Shown piece after piece: positions 1-7,085 of a DNA stretch of 34,397 nucleotides (position 1 is the first letter of the stretch; every line of letters begins with the position of its first letter). The DNA is taken from positions 1 through 34,397 of the forward strand of contig JAZOBC010000051.1 in the NCBI GenBank assembly GCA_045595795.1, in the 5' to 3' direction. The translations under genes were made by a program, and so were the position numbers. The notes beneath the pieces were generated by a model, which saw only the letters and a program-made list of their open reading frames with translations, ran no database searches and was not told the origin of the DNA. Source of the DNA: UMGS755 sp045595795. GTDB taxonomy: Bacteria; Bacillota; Clostridia; UBA1381; UBA9506.

Positions 1-95
1 GAAAATGAAAACCCCCCCATTATACGGGGGGATATTTATTGACCTATTTTTTCGCTTCCAAGTTTCGTATTTTATCGCGAAGTTTGGCGGCATCT
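1..95. repeat. Artefactual duplicate of positions 180-274
   Basis: These 95 bases are identical to positions 180-274 and carry a second copy of the uvrB terminator hairpin and of the last uvrB codons. The copy stops abruptly at the adapter sequence that follows. This fits read-through of a short 95-base insert in a rolling-circle DNA nanoball (insert, adapter, same insert again), so I read it as an assembly artefact rather than a genomic repeat. Confidence 0.9.
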
Positions 96-179
96 AAGTC
101 GGATCGTAGCCATGTCGTTCTGTGAGCCAAGGAGTTGGCACAATAATTTGTCTTCCTAAGACCGCTTGGCCTCCGACTT
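96..179. other. MGI/DNBSEQ sequencing adapter with index (assembly contamination)
   Basis: The block is 84 bases. Positions 96-137 match the 42-base MGI/BGI read-2 adapter, which begins AAGTCGGATCGTAGCC. Positions 138-147 (gcacaataat) occupy the place of a 10-base sample index. Positions 148-179 match the reverse complement of the 32-base read-1 adapter and end in GGCCTCCGACTT. The adapter sequences are from memory. The exact 42+10+32 fit and the flanking identical inserts make chance or biology very unlikely. Sequence left of 180 should not be treated as the genomic neighbour of uvrB. Confidence 0.95.
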
Positions 180-274
180 GAAAATGAAAACCCCCCCATT
201 ATACGGGGGGATATTTATTGACCTATTTTTTCGCTTCCAAGTTTCGTATTTTATCGCGAAGTTTGGCGGCATCT
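180..274. repeat. Genuine copy of the duplicated 95 bases (uvrB 3' end and terminator)
   Basis: This is the copy that continues in frame into uvrB, so it is taken as the real genomic sequence. The duplicate at 1-95 is separated from it by the adapter block. Confidence 0.85.
187..210 (-). terminator. uvrB intrinsic terminator
   Basis: Read on the minus strand, six C residues pair with six G residues across the loop GTATAAT, followed by TTTTCATTTT. It lies 12 bases past the uvrB stop. Confidence 0.75.
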
Positions 275-2184
275 TCAAAGCGCAATTCGCTGGCAGCCAA
301 TTTCATTTGCTCGGTCAAAATTTCAATTTGCAGATATAAATCCATGCCTTTATTGACGGTGATATCCTTAACAGACTCATCCGGTGCACTGCTTGTGGCG
401 TAGAGAACATCGCGAATACCCTTTTGAATTGTTTTGGGTGTAATGCCATGCTCGGCATTATATGCCATTTGCTTTTCGCGACGACGGCGTGTTTCTTCCA
501 TGGCCCGCTCCATAGAGCCGGTGATGGTGTCGGCATATAAAATTACGCGACCTCGCTCGTTTCGTGCCGCGCGGCCAATGGTTTGCACCAGCGATGTTTC
601 TGAGCGCAAAAAGCCTTCCTTGTCGGCGTCCAATATGGCAATGAGAGAGACTTCGGGAATATCAAGTCCTTCACGGAGCAGGTTGATACCGACCAAAACG
701 TCAAAGAGACCGGCACGCAAATCGCGGACAATTTCCATTCTCTCAAAGGTTTTAACCTCAGAATGGAGGTATTTGACCTTGATGTCCATTTCACGCAGAT
801 ATTCGGTTAAATCCTCGGCCATTTTCTTGGTCAGGGTCGTAATCAATGTTTTATCGCCTATAGCGATTTGCTTATGGATTTCGTCAATTAAGTCATCAAT
901 TTGTCCTTTGGTAGGCCGGACAGAAATTTCAGGGTCTAACAGTCCGGTGGGACGGATGACTTGCTCAGCAATGGCAGATGCACGATCTCGCTCGTAGTCT
1001 GCAGGGGTGGCACTGACATACACAATCTGATTCAGACGGCTGTTAAATTCCTCAAAATTCAGAGGACGATTGTCAAAAGCAGAAGGCAGGCGAAAACCGA
1101 AGTTTACCAGTGCTTCTTTGCGGGAGCGGTCGCCGTTATACATGGCGCGTACCTGTGGAATTGTCACATGTGATTCATCCACGATCAAAAGAAAATCGTC
1201 GGGGAAATAATCCAGCAGGGTAAAGGGGGCAGAACCGGGCGCACGACCACTAATATGACGCGAATAGTTCTCAATTCCCTGACAAAAGCCGATTTCGCGC
1301 ATCATTTCGATGTCGTAGCTCGTCCGTTGCTCAATGCGCTGTGCCTCAAGGAGCATGTCACGCTCCTTAAAATAACGGATTCGCTCATGAAGTTCTTCTT
1401 CAATAGATACAATGGCACGTTCACGCTTTTCCGGCGTTGTAACGTAGTGCGAGGCAGGGTAGATGGCAACGTGCTGACGAATGCCCAAAATTTCACCGGT
1501 CAACACGTCAATTTCGCTGATACGGTCGATTTCATCGCCGAAAAATTCCACACGAATCGCATGTTCAGAGGTGCTGGCAGGGAAAATCTCTAAAACATCC
1601 CCGCGAACACGAAATTTGCCACGGACAAAGTTAATATCGTTTCGTTCAAACTGAATATCCACCAGTTTTTTTAAAATTTCCTCCATGGGCTTTGTCATGC
1701 CGGGACGAAGAGAAATAACAAGCTCGTTATAATCAATGGGGTCACCCAAACCATAAATGCAGGACACGCTGGCAACGATGATGACATCCCGCCGCTCGAA
1801 CAGGGCACTGGTGGCGCTGTGTCGCAGCTTATCAATTTCGTCATTGACTGAAGAATCCTTTTCAATGTAGGTATCTGTAGAGGGAATATATGCCTCGGGC
1901 TGATAGTAGTCATAATAGGACACAAAAAACTCAACAGCATTATTGGGAAAGAACTCCTTAAATTCTGCACAAAGCTGGGAGGCTAATATTTTATTATGTG
2001 CCAGCACCAGGGTAGGGCGGTTGACTTTTTGAATCACGTTGGCCATGGTAAAGGTTTTGCCAGAGCCGGTAACGCCCAGCAAAATTTGTTCCTTTTGGCC
2101 GGATAAAATACCCTCTGAAAGCTGCGCGATTGCTTCAATTTGGTCGCCCATGGGGCTGTAGTCGGACACAAGCTGAAAATCCAT
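223..2184 (-). CDS. uvrB: UvrABC excinuclease subunit B
   Basis: UvrB is the central damage-verifying helicase-like subunit of bacterial nucleotide excision repair. It is loaded by UvrA and then recruits UvrC for incision. The 653-residue product has the family's full layout: Walker A GVTGSGKT at residues 37-44, the beta-hairpin segment YYDYYQPEAYIP that inserts between DNA strands, a DESH Walker B motif, the helicase motif VI QTIGRAARN, and a C-terminal UVR domain (EDAAKLRDKIRNLE) that contacts UvrC. I chose the ATG beginning MDFQLVSDYSP because GAGGTG sits just upstream; an in-frame ATG four codons earlier lacks this spacing. A sigma-A promoter precedes it. No uvrA or uvrC is in the window, and the sequence beyond its 3' end is artefactual. 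Confidence 0.98.
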   Translation of the reverse strand: MDFQLVSDYSPMGDQIEAIAQLSEGILSGQKEQILLGVTGSGKTFTMANVIQKVNRPTLVLAHNKILASQLCAEFKEFFPNNAVEFFVSYYDYYQPEAYIPSTDTYIEKDSSVNDEIDKLRHSATSALFERRDVIIVASVSCIYGLGDPIDYNELVISLRPGMTKPMEEILKKLVDIQFERNDINFVRGKFRVRGDVLEIFPASTSEHAIRVEFFGDEIDRISEIDVLTGEILGIRQHVAIYPASHYVTTPEKRERAIVSIEEELHERIRYFKERDMLLEAQRIEQRTSYDIEMMREIGFCQGIENYSRHISGRAPGSAPFTLLDYFPDDFLLIVDESHVTIPQVRAMYNGDRSRKEALVNFGFRLPSAFDNRPLNFEEFNSRLNQIVYVSATPADYERDRASAIAEQVIRPTGLLDPEISVRPTKGQIDDLIDEIHKQIAIGDKTLITTLTKKMAEDLTEYLREMDIKVKYLHSEVKTFERMEIVRDLRAGLFDVLVGINLLREGLDIPEVSLIAILDADKEGFLRSETSLVQTIGRAARNERGRVILYADTITGSMERAMEETRRRREKQMAYNAEHGITPKTIQKGIRDVLYATSSAPDESVKDITVNKGMDLYLQIEILTEQMKLAASELRFEDAAKLRDKIRNLEAKK

Positions 2185-2214
2185 AGAACACCTCAATACT
2201 ACATTCTTATTTTT

Positions 2215-2243
2215 ATTATATCCTGTTTTTTGTTGATTTTCAA
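2215..2243 (-). promoter_or_regulatory. Sigma-A promoter of uvrB with an inverted repeat over the -35
   Basis: On the minus strand TTGAAA (2243-2238) and TATAAT (2220-2215) are separated by 17 bases, about 30 bases before the uvrB start. The -35 lies inside the perfect inverted repeat TGTTGA-TTT-TCAACA (2231-2245), a possible operator. It is not the usual Gram-positive LexA box GAAC-N4-GTTC. Confidence 0.75.
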
Positions 2244-2297
2244 CATGTTTTTTACCTTGATTAAAAAATCGTTCAGGTGGAGTTTTGTTTGATATTC

Positions 2298-2324
2298 ACA
2301 CATTGTTTTTGATTTGCATATAGT
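2298..2324 (+). promoter_or_regulatory. Possible sigma-E-like promoter for the spoVM unit
   Basis: CATATAGT at 2317-2324 resembles the -10 of mother-cell sigma factors (CATA-NNN-T), with ACATT about 12 bases upstream as a weak -35. It lies 30 bases before the first small gene. spoVM is sigma-E controlled in Bacillus subtilis, which is why I looked for this; the -35 match is poor. Confidence 0.35.
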
Positions 2325-2354
2325 GTAATATATCGCAAAAGGGGGTAGGTCTTC

Positions 2355-2501
2355 ATGAGATTCAAATATAGACTGTGGGGTGCTGTGGCGGCGTCATTTT
2401 GTGTCGGGGTATTTGCCGGCATGATTTTGCCACCGGTCTGGTTGGTGATTGCAGAAGGCCTGATGATTGTTTTTATCACCTTTTGCTGGATTTGCAGTTA
2501 A
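2355..2501 (+). CDS. 48-residue hydrophobic membrane peptide upstream of spoVM
   Basis: I do not recognise a named family. The peptide starts MRFKYRLWGAVAASF and ends FCWICS. It has a basic N-terminus followed by two hydrophobic stretches: roughly residues 8-25, and 28-46 after a PP turn with one acidic residue (Glu36). This suggests a small two-pass or hairpin membrane peptide. A GGGGG-rich ribosome binding site precedes the ATG. The stop is 18 bases before the SpoVM-like gene, which has its own AAGGATG site, so the two are probably co-transcribed and this peptide may act at the forming spore membrane. The antisense frame across it looks like a shadow. The role is inferred only from the neighbour. 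Confidence 0.6.
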   Translation: MRFKYRLWGAVAASFCVGVFAGMILPPVWLVIAEGLMIVFITFCWICS

Positions 2502-2519
2502 AAAAGGATGGTGTCGTGT

Positions 2520-2591
2520 ATGAAAGTTGTGGTCGTTAGATTTCCAAAATTCATTAACAGTATTTTAAAATCCTTCCTCAAAATCAAATGA
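2520..2591 (+). CDS. spoVM: SpoVM-like sporulation micropeptide (23 residues)
   Basis: The peptide begins MKVVVVRFPKFINS and ends KSFLKIK. It aligns end to end with B. subtilis SpoVM (MKFYTIKLPKFLGG...) as I recall that sequence: MK, a hydrophobic run, a basic residue, a hydrophobic residue, PKF, then an amphipathic helix with lysines. SpoVM is a 26-residue amphipathic helix that recognises the convex forespore membrane, anchors the SpoIVA coat basement layer and is needed for cortex formation. An AAGGATG ribosome binding site sits upstream, the unit precedes a terminator, and sigG lies nearby on the other strand. The gene is too short for most gene callers. Length and pattern support the call; identity is by eye only. 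Confidence 0.8.
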   Translation: MKVVVVRFPKFINSILKSFLKIK

Positions 2592-2594
2592 AAA

Positions 2595-2632
2595 AAGCAG
2601 TAGTGAAACGCTTGCTCGTTTTGCTACTGCTT
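2595..2632. terminator. Convergent terminator between spoVM and the Ala/Cys-rich gene (hairpin 1)
   Basis: AAGCAGTAG (2595-2603) pairs with CTACTGCTT (2624-2632), with an inner stem AAACG/CGTTT. On the minus strand six T residues follow the stem, so it is strongest for the gene at 2701. On the plus strand the tail is ATCTTTTG. Confidence 0.75.
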
Positions 2633-2660
2633 ATCTTTTGTCATTGTATATGAAAAATTT

Positions 2661-2691
2661 GAGCGAGCATCGATCGATGCCCGCTCTTTTT
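2661..2691. terminator. Second convergent terminator (hairpin 2)
   Basis: GAGCGAGCATCG (2661-2672) pairs with CGATGCCCGCTC (2675-2686) with one wobble. TTTTTG follows on the plus strand, so this is the better terminator for spoVM transcripts. On the minus strand the T run is delayed by three A residues. Confidence 0.65.
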
Positions 2692-2700
2692 GTTGGTCCT

Positions 2701-3033
2701 TTAGCAGTCACAATCATCCTCGTAAGGATGGTGGTAACGAACCTCGTCGGCTGCACAGCCACAGTTTCTTGCGTTGTTTGCATAATCATTGACCATGCAG
2801 CGGATTTTTTCATAAGCGGCTTCAGCGCAAGCAGCGGCACTTTTAGCGACGCCTGCGGCTTTTTCTGCACGGCAGGCGGCTTCTTCAGCAGCCTTTGCCA
2901 GTTCAGCAGCCTTGTGGGCGGAGTATTCAGCACTTTTTGCAGCCTCACAGGCTCTGGCAGCAGCAGAGCGTGCTTCTTGCAGAGCGCATTTTAAAGCACG
3001 TTTATCAAATGTAGAACAGTCGTTGTGACACAT
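2701..3033 (-). CDS. Ala/Cys-rich helical protein of unknown function
   Basis: I recognise no family. The start MCHNDCSTFDK is set by a GGAGGT ribosome binding site nine bases upstream. The 110-residue product has a cysteine-containing N-terminus, a long central segment (about residues 12-80) made almost entirely of Ala, Lys and Glu with regularly placed Cys (for example AAEEAACRAEKAAG), and a Cys/Asp/His tail ending HHPYEDDCDC. The centre should form a long helix or coiled coil. The cysteines (about ten) could cross-link or bind metal. It lies directly downstream of sigG on the same strand, with its own sporulation-type promoter. A spore-coat or inner-spore structural role is plausible but inferred only from composition and context. 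Confidence 0.65.
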   Translation of the reverse strand: MCHNDCSTFDKRALKCALQEARSAAARACEAAKSAEYSAHKAAELAKAAEEAACRAEKAAGVAKSAAACAEAAYEKIRCMVNDYANNARNCGCAADEVRYHHPYEDDCDC

Positions 3034-3082
3034 AAGTGTTTTACCTCCGAAGAATTTATTTTGAGAATGTCTTCTCACTTTC

Positions 3083-3109
3083 AGTATATGAAATTCTTTG
3101 TCGAAGGTG
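3083..3109 (-). promoter_or_regulatory. Possible sigma-K/sigma-E-like promoter of the Ala/Cys-rich gene
   Basis: On the minus strand CATATACTGA has its CATATACT core at 3090-3083, with CAC 16 bases upstream (3109-3107). This fits the mother-cell pattern AC-N16/17-CATA-NNN-T. The same ten bases CATATACTGA recur upstream of the cysteine-desulfurase-like gene. Confidence 0.4.
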
Positions 3110-3129
3110 CATCATTTTTGTCGAACTCG

Positions 3130-3906
3130 TTAAATATATTTTTTCATTCGCTCTAAAGCGCCTTTTTCCAGACGTGATACCTGTGCTTGAGAGATACCGA
3201 TTTCGTCAGCGACCTCCATTTGGGTTCTGCCGGCAAAAAAACGCAGATTGATGATGTGCTTTTCACGGTCCGAAAGTCGTTTCATTGCCTCACTTAGAGC
3301 GATGTTTTCCAACCATTGTTCATCAGTGTTTTTGGTGTCTTTTACTTGATCCATAACAAAAATGGTGTCGGTGCCATCGTTATAGGCAGGTTCATGTAAA
3401 CTGATAGGGTCTTGAATGGATTCTAATGCAAAAACAATATCTTCCTTTGGCATTTCTAATATCTTTGCCAATTCATCAATGGTGGGATCTTTTGAGTGTT
3501 CGTTGACATAAGCTTCCTTTGCTTTTAGTGCCTTATAGGCAATGTCACGCATAGAGCGGCTGACGCGGATTTGGTTGTTATCCCTAAGGTAGCGACGAAT
3601 CTCGCCAATGATCATAGGAACAGCATAGGTGGAAAATTTTACATTGTGAGAGGTATCAAAGTTATCAATCGCCTTAATCAGTCCAATACAGCCGATTTGA
3701 AAGAGGTCATCCGGATTTTCGCCGCGATTGCTGAAACGTTGTACCACGCTGAGCACAAGTCGCAGATTGCCTCCAATAAAGGTTTCCCTTGCTTCTTTGT
3801 CTCCTTGTTTAATCTTTTCAAATAAGGCTATTTTTTCTTCGTTAGAGAGTACCGGTAGTTTTGCAGTGTTTACGCCACATATTTCTACTTTGTTTGCCAC
3901 AATCAT
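3130..3906 (-). CDS. sigG: RNA polymerase forespore-specific sigma factor SigG
   Basis: SigG directs late forespore gene expression (small acid-soluble proteins, germination genes). The 258-residue protein matches it closely: the N-terminal signature NKVEICGVNTAKLPVL, region 2 with NLRLVLSVVQRF, DDLFQIGCIGL and FSTYAVPMIIGEIRRYLRDN, region 3 through PISLHEPAYNDG, and a region 4 helix-turn-helix MEVADEIGISQAQVSRLEK. SigF proteins lack the KVEICGV start, so SigG is preferred. The ATG follows a GGTG site. A sigma-F-like promoter lies upstream, as expected for sigG. In many Clostridia sigG follows spoIIGA-sigE; here neither is adjacent, since a glycosyltransferase operon lies upstream. Confidence 0.96.
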   Translation of the reverse strand: MIVANKVEICGVNTAKLPVLSNEEKIALFEKIKQGDKEARETFIGGNLRLVLSVVQRFSNRGENPDDLFQIGCIGLIKAIDNFDTSHNVKFSTYAVPMIIGEIRRYLRDNNQIRVSRSMRDIAYKALKAKEAYVNEHSKDPTIDELAKILEMPKEDIVFALESIQDPISLHEPAYNDGTDTIFVMDQVKDTKNTDEQWLENIALSEAMKRLSDREKHIINLRFFAGRTQMEVADEIGISQAQVSRLEKGALERMKKYI

Positions 3907-3932
3907 TCACCAGCCTTTATCTTTCTCTCTAT

Positions 3933-3961
3933 CATAATTTCCAAAAAAAGTAAATTTATAC
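3933..3961 (-). promoter_or_regulatory. Sigma-F-like promoter of sigG
   Basis: On the minus strand GTATA (3961-3957) is followed after 14 bases by GGAAATTAT (3942-3934). This resembles the B. subtilis sigma-F consensus GYATA-N15-GGHRANAHTW, and its position gives a leader of about 20 bases. Known sigG regulation by sigma-F agrees. Confidence 0.6.
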
Positions 3962-3993
3962 TTTTCAGAAGAAAGATGGGGCCGGGAATGGAA

Positions 3994-4024
3994 TAAAAAA
4001 GAGGGCTGTAAAATGCTACAGCCC
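3994..4024 (-). terminator. Terminator of the glycosyltransferase operon
   Basis: On the minus strand GGGCTGTA pairs with TACAGCCC across a six-base loop, followed by TCTTTTTTATT. It insulates sigG from the upstream operon. Confidence 0.85.
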
Positions 4025-4046
4025 ATAAATTGTTTTTAAATATTGG

Positions 4047-5636
4047 TTATTGATTGCTTGTGAGATACACCGTGTTTCCTTTGCGTGAAATTGACATATC
4101 CATGAGCATTACGGCATCTGCTAAATCCATAAAAGTGTAGCTGTTTTCAATGTAGCACTGTGTGGCGAGCGGAATAGTTGTGCCATTTAGAATCACTTCT
4201 GTAGCACCGGAACGCATGGAAATTACTTTGTCTCCCTTTGTTAAGAGAGAGTAACTGCTTTCACGGTCAAAACGAAGCGTATAGCCACCTGTGTTAAAAA
4301 CGGCGCGTAGGGGAACCATCAGTTTTCCGTCTCTTTCATGGGGAGTAACATCCGTATAATTAACAAGGCGACCGTCGATTTTGATAAGCAGCTTATCCTT
4401 TGAAGTGACTGTTTGCACAATTGCAGACAAGGCGATTATACAGCAAAGGCTGATTGCAACGGTGCGGATAGGGAATTTCCGCTCTTTGGTTGAAAAATCA
4501 TGCAAATATAAAATCGTTACAACCGTTAAAACAGCAAGTAAACAAGTCGAGGCATTCATGCGAGTCAGTATGTGTGTGCCGAGAACGCCACCATATAAGT
4601 TAATTAATGCAAAAAAGTGGAGATAGAAAATTAAAGAGACGGCTTCTACCAATAGCATCACCCATATGCGTTTTTTTCCGTAGAGGCAAGTGTAAAGAAC
4701 AGCAAAGATACCTGCCATATAAAAATAGCGGTCATGCATGTGCGGCAAAAAGAAGGGAATGCCTAAGGAAAATAACAGTCCCAGTGCAATCATGTGTTTC
4801 GGTTCGTGATTTTTCCGCTTTAGGGCGATAAAGCATATCGTGAGCGCGTAAACAGCAGCTGCTATAATTCCCAGCTTTTCGATGGTGGGTTGATATGCAA
4901 TTACGTCAAAGAACTGCATGACAGACGGAGAATTCATGGTCATTAAATTATATTCTGTTGTTTGGTTTACATAGATGCCAATGATGTCAGCAAACGGTTT
5001 TCCGTAGATCAATGCAGGAATGCATGTAACCAGATAAGTCAAAGGAAAGACAGCTACATGACGAAGCTTAACGTTTCTTCTGACCAACTCAATAAAATAT
5101 AAGGGGAAAATGAAAATGGTTTGTAACTTAAAGGTAAATGCCAAAGCAAGTAGTGCCATGGAAGCGTAGTTCTTTTTCTTTAAAAGGCAATAAACACTCC
5201 AAATGATGAATGCTACATAAATGCTGTCGCATTGTCCCCAATACGCGCTGTTCATCCATACGGTGGGGAGCAGCAAAACAACAGAAAACGCAATCCGCTG
5301 CATGACCTTGGAAGCGCCGGAGGCAGAAATGACCTTGGCACAGCCGACCGCCAGAAGCACATCAAAGATACAGGAAACCAACTTGATTAAATATAAATCG
5401 CTAAATGGCAGATAGGAGATGACCACCAGAATGTACTGATAGACAACATTATAATCCCCCACAGCGTGACGAAGTCCCTGCCAACCATTGTTTTCTCTAA
5501 AGAAGTTAACCCATCCGCTCAGAAATGTTTCATAATCGCCGGATAGAACGTCCCGGCAAAGAAAACGAATCCAAATGCTGAGGATGATGCTAAGACCAAC
5601 AATTATCATATCATAGTGCTTTTTAATCCATTGCAT
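4047..5636 (-). CDS. Multi-pass glycosyltransferase-like membrane protein with C-terminal stalk domain
   Basis: The 529-residue product has a short basic N-terminus, an early acidic loop (RFLCRDVLSGDYETFLSGW) typical of GT-C enzymes that use lipid-phosphate sugar donors, and about ten hydrophobic segments to residue 410. Motifs such as NSAYWGQCDSIY and LPHMHDRYFY resemble Gpi18-like mannosyltransferases (COG5542). After a last membrane helix near residues 395-412, residues about 420-529 resemble the copper amine oxidase N-terminal-type stalk repeat: KIDGRLVNYTD, KLMVPLRAVFNTGG, VILNGTTIPL and FMDLADAV. It probably transfers a sugar outside the membrane, with the stalk in the wall space. It lies 41 bases after a related gene in one operon. 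Substrate is unknown. Confidence 0.75.
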   Translation of the reverse strand: MQWIKKHYDMIIVGLSIILSIWIRFLCRDVLSGDYETFLSGWVNFFRENNGWQGLRHAVGDYNVVYQYILVVISYLPFSDLYLIKLVSCIFDVLLAVGCAKVISASGASKVMQRIAFSVVLLLPTVWMNSAYWGQCDSIYVAFIIWSVYCLLKKKNYASMALLALAFTFKLQTIFIFPLYFIELVRRNVKLRHVAVFPLTYLVTCIPALIYGKPFADIIGIYVNQTTEYNLMTMNSPSVMQFFDVIAYQPTIEKLGIIAAAVYALTICFIALKRKNHEPKHMIALGLLFSLGIPFFLPHMHDRYFYMAGIFAVLYTCLYGKKRIWVMLLVEAVSLIFYLHFFALINLYGGVLGTHILTRMNASTCLLAVLTVVTILYLHDFSTKERKFPIRTVAISLCCIIALSAIVQTVTSKDKLLIKIDGRLVNYTDVTPHERDGKLMVPLRAVFNTGGYTLRFDRESSYSLLTKGDKVISMRSGATEVILNGTTIPLATQCYIENSYTFMDLADAVMLMDMSISRKGNTVYLTSNQ

Positions 5637-5677
5637 GTTGTCATTCTCCTTTGTTTTTACAAGTTACTGATTTTTAT

Positions 5678-7045
5678 TTACCACACACACCAACGCATCA
5701 CGAACGCATAGGTGTAAATGAGTGCTGATACGATGCATAAAACAGTCATAATTCTGTCAACATATTTGTTTTTTGTTAACAGCCCTAAGGATAACATGAG
5801 CGGGAAGCAAACCAATAAATATCTTGGGCCGCTGAGCAGAGCAGTGGCGCCAATGGTGAAGGCATAATAGATGACGAACCATGCGGTGTAAGTAGGTCTC
5901 AGTTTTTTAACTGTTATATTCATTATAACAAGGCTTCCAAAACAACTAATAAAATTGGGCAACCACATACCGATTAAATTTGGGTGACGAAGCTCACAGC
6001 ATTTAATAACGCGTTCAAATTGGTCTGCCACCTTGGCAAAAAAGTATCCGAACTCCTGACCCCAGTGGTTAGATTGATATTCCATAAATTGCAACGGATT
6101 TCCTGAAACAAAATATGAAATAGCGCAGTATGCAGCAAATCCAAGCGGAATGATTAGAAGCGATGTAGAACGACCAATGTGACGCCTAATGGAACGCGCG
6201 TCAGCATATTGTGCGCCTTGGTGCACTAACTCAAAAAACACAGGTACAACGAGTGCTAAGCCAACAGAACGCGTAAAGCTTGCAACAGCACCGGCAATGC
6301 ACCCAAGGGCAACCTTTCCGGTTCGCACCCAGTAGAGACATAAAATACAAACGAGCAAATATAAGCTTTCGCTCATGGGCGCGACAAAAAAGAAAACACC
6401 GGGGCAGATGAGTAAATATTTAATGGTGCGCATGGCTGTTTTATGATCAAAGTCAAGACGCAATAATTTATAGAAGGCACATCCCATTGACGCAAAGCAC
6501 AAGCCGGAGGTTACAAGACCGGCATACAACTCATTTCGCACCACAAAGCTGACCAATCGCACCAATAAGGGATATCCCGGTAGAAAGACCAGTTCAACAA
6601 TACGGCTGCGGTCGCCGGTTGAGAGATATCCGTCACGGGCAATGTTTATGTAATGGTCACTGTCTAAGCAAAGCCAAAATTGAATGCCCTGCGGTTGATC
6701 GAGCGGTTTTGGAATTACTGAAACCAACAGCAAATAAATCACATCCACAAGCAAGAATAAACAAAACAGCTTGGGCATCAGCCCTTTCTCGCATGTGACC
6801 GTAGGAACTATGACAGAGTTATCTTTCTTCCAGAAAGAAAGCCATCGGGGCACGAACTGTATGCAAATTAGAACAAACAAAGCCAGCGCAATGAAACCGG
6901 TAATGAATTCACGCGGTGCAAGAACTGCATTTTCACGAAAACACTCGCCGTGTTTTACCCAATCAATATAGAGCAGCAGAGCTACAATGCTACCGGCAGC
7001 AGAAATCCAAAACTCAGGTTTTTTAAAAAGTTGCTTTAACTTCAT
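5678..7045 (-). CDS. PIG-V/Gpi18-like mannosyltransferase family membrane protein
   Basis: The 455-residue polytopic protein has about 11-12 hydrophobic segments. The loop CLDSDHYINIARDGY matches the W-D-S-x-x-Y-x-x-I-A-x-x-GY signature of bacterial Gpi18/PIG-V-like GT-C transferases, whose Asp is catalytic in that fold. LVFLPGYPLLVRL follows, as usual in the family. I start it at MKLKQLFKKPEF, preceded by GGAGGATTATT; an in-frame ATG six codons earlier lacks a site. It is the first gene of a two-gene operon with the stalk-bearing homologue, behind a strong sigma-A promoter. The pair probably adds sugars to a wall glycan or lipid carrier. Sugar specificity cannot be read from sequence. Confidence 0.8.
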   Translation of the reverse strand: MKLKQLFKKPEFWISAAGSIVALLLYIDWVKHGECFRENAVLAPREFITGFIALALFVLICIQFVPRWLSFWKKDNSVIVPTVTCEKGLMPKLFCLFLLVDVIYLLLVSVIPKPLDQPQGIQFWLCLDSDHYINIARDGYLSTGDRSRIVELVFLPGYPLLVRLVSFVVRNELYAGLVTSGLCFASMGCAFYKLLRLDFDHKTAMRTIKYLLICPGVFFFVAPMSESLYLLVCILCLYWVRTGKVALGCIAGAVASFTRSVGLALVVPVFFELVHQGAQYADARSIRRHIGRSTSLLIIPLGFAAYCAISYFVSGNPLQFMEYQSNHWGQEFGYFFAKVADQFERVIKCCELRHPNLIGMWLPNFISCFGSLVIMNITVKKLRPTYTAWFVIYYAFTIGATALLSGPRYLLVCFPLMLSLGLLTKNKYVDRIMTVLCIVSALIYTYAFVMRWCVW

Positions 7046-7085
7046 AATAATCCTCCACGCCAAAGTCTTCCAGCTAAACAGCTAC

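Noticed and set aside
96..179. Possible miniature mobile element with inverted ends AAGTCGGA/TCCGACTT and a 95-base flanking duplication
   Set aside because: The sequence is explained fully by MGI adapter, index and adapter in the expected lengths and order.
434..997. Open frame of 187 codons antisense to uvrB
   Set aside because: It lies wholly within uvrB, has no start signals, and its Ser/Arg-rich composition is typical of a shadow frame.
2273..2479. Minus-strand frame of 68 codons opposite the small membrane peptide
   Set aside because: No ribosome binding site. The plus-strand frame has a site, a hydrophobic design and a co-directional SpoVM-like gene.
2638..2994. Plus-strand frame of 118 codons opposite the Ala/Cys-rich gene
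   Set aside because: It starts inside the terminator region, has no start signals, and its Ser/Cys-rich product mirrors the Ala-rich coding strand.
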